Assembly (NCBI GenBank): GCA_964400285.1
Contig: CAYNTK010000001.1
Span: forward strand, 372,001-436,000
DNA: 64,000 nt
Origin: FEN-1279 sp964400285
Lineage (GTDB): Bacteria > Bacteroidota > Ignavibacteria > Tepidaquicellales > Tepidaquicellaceae
Direction: 5' to 3'
Every line of letters begins with the position of its first letter. Within the stretch, counting starts at the first letter, position 1. Made by a program: the position numbers and the translations under genes. The notes under the pieces were generated by a model that saw only the letters and a list, made by a program, of their open reading frames with translations, had not been told where the DNA came from and did no database searches. Shown here piece by piece: positions 52,860 through 60,362 of the stretch.

Positions 52860-53903
52860 ATGAAAAAAATTTATTTAATTATTTTCAGTGTTTTGTTGAT
52901 TGCATCTGGATGTAACAGAGATTCGGTTGTAGATCCTAATAATATTATAACAAATCCTTTTACCAAAAAAGGATTATATATTTTATCTGAAGGGTCTTTT
53001 TCACCGGGAACATCGAATTTATCGTTTTATGATTTTGACACAATGTATTATGATAACATATTTAAACCTGGTAATATAGGATTATTTCCTGATGGTTTGA
53101 TTTACGATGGTAAAAATTTGTTTTTAACAGAACAGGGGACTTATGGTGGTCAAGGGAAAATTTATAAATTGGATACTGGGGGAACAGTAATAAATTCGAG
53201 TATAGTTGGTGTAAATCCATATTCGCTTTGTATTGTAAATAGTAAGATTTACATAACAAATATGAATGGGGATATTCGTGTTCACAGCAAAGAGAACTTT
53301 GCATTTTTAAAGTCAATTGTTTCGGGAATAAATCCTCAAGAAATTTTATATCATAACGGAAAAGTATTTGTATGTAACTACGGCGGATATAATTCTGTTC
53401 CTGATGATTCTACGGTATCAGTGATAGATGTTCAGAAAGATAGTGTTATTAATAGAATAACATTAATAAAAAGTCCATCCTCAATAGCTGTGACAAATGA
53501 CAACAAATTGCTCGTTGGATGTGAAGGAGCAAACGGTAAGATTTATTTAATTGACCCTTCAACTTATATTAAGCTTGATTCATTTTCTATTGTTGGTGGA
53601 TTTAGTAGAGACATATCCGTGGATAAAACATCAAATGATGTTTATTTTATTTCAAATACATTAAATATCGTAAAACTAAATCTTATTACTAAACAGACTC
53701 AAACAATAATTAACAATCCAACACCAAGTTCAAATTATTTTTATGGTTATATTTTTGATTCAAAGAGGCAAAATCATTATGTTGCAAACGCAAGAAATTT
53801 TACCACAAACGGTATAATACATAAATACGATGTTAATGGAACTCTTTTGTTGTCTTTTACAACTGCTATAGCACCAAGAAGATTTTTAATTTTAGGTGAT
53901 TAG
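52860..53903 (+). CDS. YncE-like beta-propeller lipoprotein, BtuG-like
   Basis: A 347-residue protein with a lipobox (ASGC, lipid Cys18). It has a run of repeated blades of the kind found in YncE/surface propellers (for example VNPYSLCIVNSKIYITNMNG, NPQEILYHNGKVFVCNYGG, SSIAVTNDNKLLVGCEGANG). In Bacteroides a surface lipoprotein propeller, BtuG, binds vitamin B12 very tightly and works with BtuB. Position in the riboswitch operon straight after btuB and cobO makes the same role likely here. Identity to BtuG is inferred from fold type and context only. Confidence 0.7.
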   Translation: MKKIYLIIFSVLLIASGCNRDSVVDPNNIITNPFTKKGLYILSEGSFSPGTSNLSFYDFDTMYYDNIFKPGNIGLFPDGLIYDGKNLFLTEQGTYGGQGKIYKLDTGGTVINSSIVGVNPYSLCIVNSKIYITNMNGDIRVHSKENFAFLKSIVSGINPQEILYHNGKVFVCNYGGYNSVPDDSTVSVIDVQKDSVINRITLIKSPSSIAVTNDNKLLVGCEGANGKIYLIDPSTYIKLDSFSIVGGFSRDISVDKTSNDVYFISNTLNIVKLNLITKQTQTIINNPTPSSNYFYGYIFDSKRQNHYVANARNFTTNGIIHKYDVNGTLLLSFTTAIAPRRFLILGD

Positions 53904-53973
53904 AATTTGTTTTTATTTTAAATGGAATTAGCAATGTGATTTTTTATATCATTCAATATTTTTATCTTTAATT

Positions 53974-54972
53974 ATGATTGACATAAAAGATAAAAATATA
54001 GATAAGCAGATTACAATTGGAAGTTATCCGATTGATTATAAGAAAATTGGTGATGGTGATGATAAATTTAAAATATTTATAAATGAAAATGCTTTAGAAG
54101 ATATTAAATCATATTTATCGAGTGATAAAACAAAAGAACTTGGAGGTGTTTTAATAGGTAATGTATATTTTGATGATGCTGGATGTAAATTTATTATTAT
54201 TAATGATTTAATAATAGCTCGCTTTACAGATTCAAATATTACAAGGCTTACCTTTACTCACAAATCCTGGGAATATATAAATGATAAAATTGATAAAGAG
54301 TATTCTGATAAAAGAGTAGTTGGTTGGTTTCATTCACATCCCGGTCATACGGTTTTTTTATCAACTTATGATAAGTTTATTCATGAAAACTTTTTTAATC
54401 GCGATTTTATGGTTGCATATGTTTTTGACCCGATTAATGGTGAACAAGATTTTTATTTTTGGAAAAATGATTCAATAGAAAAATCGAATTGTTTTTATGT
54501 ATATCTCGATTATCATATAGATAAGAATAAGACAAATATTACAAATCACGATAAAGAAGAAGAAAAAAAAACTAAAAATAAGTTTAATTATTTTATTTTT
54601 TTAATTTCATTATTAGCATTAGTTATTTCTTTCATTTTACTATTTAGATTTTCAGAAATTAATAATAAAGTTTCGGAAATGAAAGAATATGATTCGAGAT
54701 TAAAAGAACTGAATAATGAAAATTTGAAAACTAATGAAAAAATTGAAAAATTAATAAAGAATCTTGAAACAAATATAGATAGTAACATTAATAATTATTA
54801 TAGTAATATAATTAAATATCAAATTAAACCAGGTGATACTTTAAGAAAATTAGCAATTTTATATTATAATGATGAAGGGAAATATAATTTATTAATTAGA
54901 CATAATAATCTTAAAGACGAGAATGATATTTCAATTGGACAGATAATTGAAATACCACTGGAGAACAAATAA
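53974..54972 (+). CDS. Membrane-anchored JAMM (JAB/MPN) metallopeptidase with C-terminal LysM
   Basis: The protein has 332 residues in four parts. Residues 30-175 form a JAB1/MPN-fold domain with a complete JAMM metal site: Glu55 (KELGGVLIG) and His120-x-His122-x7-Ser130-x2-Asp133. Residues 205-226 form one transmembrane helix, 230-278 a coiled coil, and 281-328 a LysM domain (KYQIKPGDTLRKLAILYY...IGQIIEIP). The positive residues before the helix suggest the peptidase is in the cytoplasm and LysM in the periplasm, bound to peptidoglycan. JAMM enzymes cut isopeptide bonds of ubiquitin-like tags. The stop overlaps the E2-like gene by 1 base. Confidence 0.88.
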   Translation: MIDIKDKNIDKQITIGSYPIDYKKIGDGDDKFKIFINENALEDIKSYLSSDKTKELGGVLIGNVYFDDAGCKFIIINDLIIARFTDSNITRLTFTHKSWEYINDKIDKEYSDKRVVGWFHSHPGHTVFLSTYDKFIHENFFNRDFMVAYVFDPINGEQDFYFWKNDSIEKSNCFYVYLDYHIDKNKTNITNHDKEEEKKTKNKFNYFIFLISLLALVISFILLFRFSEINNKVSEMKEYDSRLKELNNENLKTNEKIEKLIKNLETNIDSNINNYYSNIIKYQIKPGDTLRKLAILYYNDEGKYNLLIRHNNLKDENDISIGQIIEIPLENK

Positions 54973-55517
54973 TGACACCAAGACAAAGAAGACTAAATTC
55001 GGATTATGAAAATTTGGTGAATGAATTTACAAATCATCCTTTTATTAAATTAGAATTTGATAAAAGAGAAAATAATGTTCCTGAGAGATATTATATTAAT
55101 TATAATAATGTAAAAGGAATAAGGTTATCCAAATTATCGACATCTAATAATAAAATTATAGAATTTATAAATGAACATAAAATAGAAATTTATTTACACT
55201 TTGATTACCCTCGTTTAAAACCGCAATGTTATATTTTAACAGAGATATTTCATCCAAATTTCAGAATGGCACATCCACATGATATTTGTATAGGTGATTA
55301 TTGGGCTTCTGGAGAAACTCTTGTAGATATTATTTATCAAATTGGTGAAATGATACAATATAAGAATTATGGAATTCAAAACCCACTAAATGGTATAGCA
55401 TCAAAATGGGCAAGAGAAAATAAGCATATCTTACCTATAGACAATACAAATATACGAATTGGGGAATTGGATTTAACTTTAAAAAATAATTTAAATTTTA
55501 AAATTGAATTAAAATGA
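54972..55517 (+). CDS. Ubiquitin-conjugating enzyme (E2)-like protein
   Basis: A 181-residue protein with the layout of a UBC-fold E2. It has an N-terminal helix RRLNSDYENLVNEF, a strand with YPRLKP, then IFHPNF containing the HPN motif (His94-Pro95-Asn96). DICIGDYW with the candidate catalytic Cys106 and conserved Trp111 comes next, followed by TLVDIIYQIGEMIQ and the NPLNGIASKW helix (compare eukaryotic E2: HPN...GxICL..ILxxxW....dPlN..A). E2 enzymes pass a ubiquitin-like tag from E1 to a target. It overlaps the JAMM gene by one base and the next gene by four (ATGA), so all three are coupled. Related bacterial E2 are rare; no E1 or ubiquitin-like gene is seen here. Confidence 0.82.
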   Translation: MTPRQRRLNSDYENLVNEFTNHPFIKLEFDKRENNVPERYYINYNNVKGIRLSKLSTSNNKIIEFINEHKIEIYLHFDYPRLKPQCYILTEIFHPNFRMAHPHDICIGDYWASGETLVDIIYQIGEMIQYKNYGIQNPLNGIASKWARENKHILPIDNTNIRIGELDLTLKNNLNFKIELK

Positions 55518-56026
55518 TTTTGTCATATAATGGAGTAAAACCCAAAATAGATAAAAGTGTTTTTATTTGTGAAGGCTCACAAATAATAGGAGATGTTGAA
55601 ATTGGAAAGGATTCAAGTGTTTGGTTTAATACTGTAATCCGTGGAGATGTAAACTATATACGTATAGGGGAAAGAACAAATATACAGGATTTGAGTATGT
55701 TACATGTTACATATAAGAAGTATCCGTTAATAATTGGAAATGATGTTACTATTGGACATAGTGTAACAATACATGGATGTACAGTAAAAGATTTTGTATT
55801 AATCGGAATAGGAGCTATATTGCTTGACAATTGTATTATAAATTCAAATTCGTTTATTGCGGCAGGAGCCTTAATTAAGGAAAGATTTGAAGTTCCAGAA
55901 GGTGTTTTAGTAGCAGGAGTTCCAGGAAAAATTATAAGAGAATTAACTCCAAAAGAAATCGAAAAAATAGGGAGAAGTGCAAGAAACTATGTTATGTATG
56001 TAGAAACTTATAAAAAGAAAACGTAG
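55514..56026 (+). CDS. Gamma-carbonic-anhydrase-like hexapeptide-repeat protein
   Basis: A 170-residue left-handed beta-helix of the gamma-CA/PaaY/YrdA type. It has repeated I-x-x-G-x motifs and three metal-binding histidines: His64 (SMLHVTYK), His82 and His87 (IGHSVTIHGC). Such proteins bind zinc; many act in carbonic anhydrase or acyl-CoA chemistry, or have unknown substrates. Its start lies inside the E2-like gene (4-base overlap), the first point where the operon crosses from the ubiquitin-like pair into other metabolism. Confidence 0.9.
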   Translation: MILSYNGVKPKIDKSVFICEGSQIIGDVEIGKDSSVWFNTVIRGDVNYIRIGERTNIQDLSMLHVTYKKYPLIIGNDVTIGHSVTIHGCTVKDFVLIGIGAILLDNCIINSNSFIAAGALIKERFEVPEGVLVAGVPGKIIRELTPKEIEKIGRSARNYVMYVETYKKKT

Positions 56027-56058
56027 TATTTAAAGCATTGAATTTAGTTTAATTAAAA

Positions 56059-57000
56059 TTGAATAACTATATTAAAAATAATGCAATAAAAGTATTTACT
56101 TCAGCTTATTATTCAATATTATATTATTCTAAAAAACTTTATGAGAAATTCGAAAAAGACCATATTTGGGTATTATCATCAGGTATTGCTTTTAACATTT
56201 TAATTAGTATAATTCCGTTTTTATTGATTGCATTAACGGTACTTGGTGTATATATTGATTCATCAAATATACTTGAGAGAATTAATGATTATCTCACAAA
56301 TTTTCTTCCTATGGAAGATGTATATAAAAACAAAATTATCAAACAGATTTTTATTTTAGCACAAGAACTTACAAATAATACTTTTTTAACTGGGACGATT
56401 GGAATACTTGCTCTTATTTGGACAATGAGTGGACTATTTAGCACAATGAGAGATGTGTTAAACAAAATTTTTGCATTCGATGGATATATTAATTTTTTTT
56501 ACGGTAAGGTAAGAGATTTTATACTTGTAATAGTTACTCTTGTATTATTTCTGGTTTCTTTATCTCTAACATCGATTTTTCAGATATTTAAAGTATTATC
56601 AGTAGATTTATTTGGAGAAATAATACCTTCTATTTATTTAAGTGCAACAATTTCAATTTTAGCATCATTAATTACAACTTATATTATGTTTTTAGTGCTA
56701 TACAAATACATTCCTCAATTTACTTTACCATCAAAAGTAGTGCAATTATCAACTATATTATCAACAATAATGTTTGAAATTATGAAATATTTGTATACGC
56801 TATATGTAATAAGATTTTCAAGTTTACAAAGGATTTATGGTGCTTATGCATTTATCGTTATATCAATTTTTTGGATTTATTATATTTCAGTTATTTTTTC
56901 GACTTCAGCTGCAATTGGAAATATATATCTTGAAAAGCATGATTTAAAATTAAAATATAAGAAAAAGAAAAAATACAATGGAACAAAGGAAACTTTATAG
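56059..57000 (+). CDS. YihY/virulence factor BrkB family membrane protein
   Basis: An integral inner-membrane protein of 313 residues with about six helices and the family signature KDHIWVLSSGIAFNILISIIPFLLIALTVLGVY near residues 35-70. Old names (RNase BN) are wrong; the true role is unclear, with transport suggested. The start is TTG at 56059, chosen because the family N-terminus needs it. The C-terminal tail is very lysine-rich and overlaps the next gene by 23 bases. Confidence 0.88.
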   Translation: MNNYIKNNAIKVFTSAYYSILYYSKKLYEKFEKDHIWVLSSGIAFNILISIIPFLLIALTVLGVYIDSSNILERINDYLTNFLPMEDVYKNKIIKQIFILAQELTNNTFLTGTIGILALIWTMSGLFSTMRDVLNKIFAFDGYINFFYGKVRDFILVIVTLVLFLVSLSLTSIFQIFKVLSVDLFGEIIPSIYLSATISILASLITTYIMFLVLYKYIPQFTLPSKVVQLSTILSTIMFEIMKYLYTLYVIRFSSLQRIYGAYAFIVISIFWIYYISVIFSTSAAIGNIYLEKHDLKLKYKKKKKYNGTKETL

Positions 57001-58225
57001 AACGATAGATAGAATTACAAAAGCTGCACCACATTTTAATACTACCGAAGAACTTCTTGTTTATGTGTTAAATGAGATTATTAAAAATGAAGAAATTAAT
57101 GTAATTGGTGGACGTATATGGAAATTAAACGAAGCAAAAGACGGATATAATTTGATAGAGCAATTTGGAGATGTAGATTTAATAGAACCGAATTATGAAC
57201 AAAAACTAATAGAAACACCGTCTTTTAAAGATATTGGAAAGTATAGAACGATAATAGCGAAAGAAACCGACAATTATTTACGTAACAAAGGAATATTCAG
57301 ATACTCGGCATCTGGGGTTGGTGAAAAATATAAGTTGGAGGATGAAAATGGAGTATATTATCTTTATGAATATTTAATTGCAGTCAATGGAAAAAAACTC
57401 GATAATGAATTTGTATATACATTAAATATTATAAGTACAACATTATCATCAATAATAAGAACTAGAAGGATAGAGAAAAAGGCAAGACAAAATATATTAG
57501 AACTTCAAAAAGCAAGTGAGATACAGCGTAGCATACTACCTGAGCACTCTTTTGATTTTCATAATTATGAGATATTTGGTATTTCTCTACCTGAACAAAT
57601 AGTAGGAGGTGATTTTTTTGATTATATAACAACATCAGATGATTATAAACTTTGTGTAGCCATTGGTGATGCAGCATCTAAGGGAGTTTCAGCAGCTGCA
57701 CAAGCATTGTATGTTTCTGGTGCATTAAAAATGGGAGTTGAATACGATATTAACATTACTTCTTTAATTGGGAAAATAAGTAATCTTGTTAATGATACAT
57801 TTCATTATGAAAGATTTGTTACATTATTTTTGTGTGAATTATATAAAGATAATAAAGGTTTATGTGTTTATATCAATGCTGGTCATAATTCGCCAATACA
57901 CTATATTTCAAATACGAATTCCATTGAAGAACTTTCTACAACAGGTCCGGTTCTTGGACCTACACCAAATCAACGTTTTAATTCAGATAGCATTTATCTT
58001 AGTATTGGAGATATTCTTGTTTTGTATACTGACGGAATTGTCGAAGCTGCTAACAAAAAATTTGAATTTTTTGGTGATGCAAGACTTAAGGAATGCGTAA
58101 TTAAACTTAAAGATAGAAGTCCAAAAGAAATTTGTGAATTGATTATGCAAGATGTTCAAAATTTTTCAGCAAAAGGAAAATATTCAGATGATAAGACTAT
58201 TGTTGTAATAAAAAGAGTAAAATAA
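56978..58225 (+). CDS. SpoIIE-type (PP2C) serine phosphatase with N-terminal GAF-like region
   Basis: This is a 415-residue cytosolic phosphatase. The C-terminal PP2C/SpoIIE domain (about 180-415) has metal-binding Asp in GGDFFDY, GDAASKGVSAA, VLYTDGIVEA and DDKTIVVIKR. The N-terminal about 165 residues look like a GAF-type sensor, followed by a coiled linker (RRIEKKARQNILELQKASEIQRSILPEH) as in RsbU. SpoIIE-type enzymes usually dephosphorylate an anti-anti-sigma factor. None is adjacent. The start overlaps the BrkB gene by 23 bases. Confidence 0.9.
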   Translation: MEQRKLYRTIDRITKAAPHFNTTEELLVYVLNEIIKNEEINVIGGRIWKLNEAKDGYNLIEQFGDVDLIEPNYEQKLIETPSFKDIGKYRTIIAKETDNYLRNKGIFRYSASGVGEKYKLEDENGVYYLYEYLIAVNGKKLDNEFVYTLNIISTTLSSIIRTRRIEKKARQNILELQKASEIQRSILPEHSFDFHNYEIFGISLPEQIVGGDFFDYITTSDDYKLCVAIGDAASKGVSAAAQALYVSGALKMGVEYDINITSLIGKISNLVNDTFHYERFVTLFLCELYKDNKGLCVYINAGHNSPIHYISNTNSIEELSTTGPVLGPTPNQRFNSDSIYLSIGDILVLYTDGIVEAANKKFEFFGDARLKECVIKLKDRSPKEICELIMQDVQNFSAKGKYSDDKTIVVIKRVK

Positions 58226-59356
58226 ATGAAAAGAATAATAATATTAATTGTAATATTTTTTTGCTCAAATATTATAAGAGCTCAACAAAACTATGAATTA
58301 TTAGATAAAGGTATAAGTTATATTTACCATATCAAATTCGATTCTGCATCATATCAGTTTAAAGAATTTATAAAGTTAAATCCCAAAAGCCCTGAAGGCT
58401 ATTTTTTCGAGGCGATGCTCGAATGGTGGAAGATTAATCTGGATAAAAATAATGAATCTAATGATGAAAATTTCTTTAATAAAGTTAATAAGGTTCTCGA
58501 GGTTTGTGAGAAAATACTCGAAGAAAATGAAAATGATTTTAAAGCAATTTTTTACAAAGGTGGAATACTTGGTTATCGAGGTATGTTAAAAAGTATTCGA
58601 GAAAGTTGGTTAAAAGCAGCAGAAGACGGAAGGGAAGCTTTAAACCTATTAAAACATGCAACTGAACTGCAACCAAATAACAAAGACGCACAACTTGGAA
58701 TAGGTATATATAATTACTTTGCTGAATATATTCCAGAAAGATATCCTGTAATAAGACCGCTTATGTTAATATTTCCTAAAGGTGATAAAATCAAAGGTTT
58801 TATGCAAATCAAAGAAACAGCTGCGAATTCGCGATTTGCCAAAACCGAAGCAAATTATATACTTGCATATTTATATATTAACTATGAAAAAAATTTTCAA
58901 GAAGCTGAATATTATTCGAAAAAACTCTTCGAAGAATTTCCCGAAAACGCAATCTTTGAAAAGTTTTTATACACAAGTTATGTTGGTTTAGGAAGACAAG
59001 AAGACGCAATTAATGGATGGAAAAAAATAATTGGAAAAGGAGAAAATAAGCAAATAGGATATGACAATAAATATATATTAAGAGAAGCAAATTATTATAT
59101 TTCATTATGCCTTTTTAATACAAGAAGGATTGATGAAGCTGAAACTTATTTAAAAAAATGCGAAGAAATAAACAAAGAAATTGATAAAGATGAGACATCT
59201 TCTTATACTGCAAGTACTTATTTACTCCTTGGGAATTTTTATGATAAAAAAGGAGAGCGAACGAAAGCTCTATATTATTATGATAAAGTACTTTCTATGA
59301 AAGATTTTAACACACATCAGGCTGCTGAAATATTTAAAAAAAGTGGATACAGATAA
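58226..59356 (+). CDS. TPR-repeat secreted or periplasmic protein
   Basis: A 376-residue protein with a signal peptide (residues 1-20, ending IIRAQ) and many TPR-like helical pairs (e.g., SPEGYFFEAMLEWWKINLDKNN, ANYILAYLYINYEKNFQEAEYYSKKLFEEFPEN, STYLLLGNFYDKKGERTKALYYYDKVLS). TPR arrays bind partner proteins. It begins directly after the phosphatase stop, so it is the last gene of the operon. The partner is unknown. Confidence 0.82.
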   Translation: MKRIIILIVIFFCSNIIRAQQNYELLDKGISYIYHIKFDSASYQFKEFIKLNPKSPEGYFFEAMLEWWKINLDKNNESNDENFFNKVNKVLEVCEKILEENENDFKAIFYKGGILGYRGMLKSIRESWLKAAEDGREALNLLKHATELQPNNKDAQLGIGIYNYFAEYIPERYPVIRPLMLIFPKGDKIKGFMQIKETAANSRFAKTEANYILAYLYINYEKNFQEAEYYSKKLFEEFPENAIFEKFLYTSYVGLGRQEDAINGWKKIIGKGENKQIGYDNKYILREANYYISLCLFNTRRIDEAETYLKKCEEINKEIDKDETSSYTASTYLLLGNFYDKKGERTKALYYYDKVLSMKDFNTHQAAEIFKKSGYR

Positions 59357-59486
59357 TTCGTTAAGTTGTTATGAAAAATTGTTTTTTTTTCGCATTTTTG
59401 TCAGAGGATTATATATTGAAATAAAAATATATTAATGTTATATTTATGTTTAATTAAATTTTAAAACCTAAAAAAGGGGTAATTTT

Positions 59487-59684
59487 TTGATAAAAGTAGT
59501 TGTACAGGATAATGAGTCTTTAGATAAGGCTCTTAAAAGATTTAAGAAAAAGTACGAGAAAGCAGGGATTTTAAAAGAGTTTAGAAAAAGACAATTTTTC
59601 TCAAAACCATCTGTAGAAAAAAAGATGCTTAAAGAAAGAGCGATTAGAAAAGCGAAGAGAATTATTGATGAAGAAAACATATAA
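59487..59684 (+). CDS. rpsU: Ribosomal protein bS21
   Basis: A 65-residue basic protein of the small ribosomal subunit that helps in start-site selection. The family pattern is VQDNESLDKALKRFKKKYEKAGILKEFRKRQFF, with a C-terminal KAKRIIDEE helix. The start is TTG at 59487, 8 bases after AAAGGGG (59472-59478). Confidence 0.95.
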   Translation: MIKVVVQDNESLDKALKRFKKKYEKAGILKEFRKRQFFSKPSVEKKMLKERAIRKAKRIIDEENI

Positions 59685-59705
59685 ATAATAAAAACAGATT
59701 TTTTC

Positions 59706-59741
59706 ACCCACAGTAATTTTTCTTATTTCTGTGGGTTTTTT
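59706..59741 (+). terminator. Intrinsic terminator of rpsU
   Basis: ACCCACAG (59706-59713) pairs with CTGTGGGT (59729-59736), followed by T-rich sequence. It stands 21 bases after the rpsU stop. Confidence 0.88.
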
Positions 59742-59826
59742 ATGTATTTTTAAAATTAAATCAGCTATTGGATACATTGAAATTGTAATTGAAAAAAAAT
59801 ATATTATTATAACATGAAATAAGATA

Positions 59827-60345
59827 ATGGAAAAGGGTAAACCACAATTATATATAAGACAATCCCAAGTTAAAAAGCGTATAAAAGAATTAGCAGAACA
59901 GATTAATAAAGACTATAAAAATAAGATACCGATTTTCATTGGTGTTTTAAATGGTTCATTTATTTTTTTATCTGATTTAATAAGAGAAATTAAAATTAAT
60001 TGTGAAATAGATTTTTTGAAACTTTCGAGTTATGGCGATAGCAAGATATCTTCGGGTGATGTGAAAATGTTAAAAGAACTTAATTGTGAAGTTAAAGGAA
60101 GAGATATAATTATTGTCGAAGATATAATTGATTCGGGACTATCGATGACGTATATTAGAAAACTGATAATGAATCAAAAACCTCTTTCATTCAAGGTAGC
60201 AGCATTATTATATAAAAAAGATGTTTGTAAATTGAAATTTAAAATTGATTATATTGGTTTTAAAATAGAAAACAAGTTTGTTGTAGGGTATGGATTGGAT
60301 TTCGCACAAAAATACAGAAATTTAAATGGTATTTATGTGTTATAA
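59827..60345 (+). CDS. hpt: Hypoxanthine phosphoribosyltransferase
   Basis: This purine-salvage enzyme joins hypoxanthine or guanine to PRPP. The PRPP-binding motif IIIVEDIIDSGLS has Glu98/Asp99, and the SYGDSKISSGDVK loop with the flexible catalytic region is intact. Length (172) is normal. It is 17 bases upstream of ftsH, matching the common hpt-ftsH order. Confidence 0.95.
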   Translation: MEKGKPQLYIRQSQVKKRIKELAEQINKDYKNKIPIFIGVLNGSFIFLSDLIREIKINCEIDFLKLSSYGDSKISSGDVKMLKELNCEVKGRDIIIVEDIIDSGLSMTYIRKLIMNQKPLSFKVAALLYKKDVCKLKFKIDYIGFKIENKFVVGYGLDFAQKYRNLNGIYVL

Positions 60346-60362
60346 TTTTAACTAATAATATT

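Noticed and set aside
55514..56026. Ubiquitin-like protein partner for the E2-like gene
   Set aside because: The adjacent gene is a hexapeptide-repeat gamma-carbonic-anhydrase-type protein, not a beta-grasp protein; no Gly-Gly tail is present.
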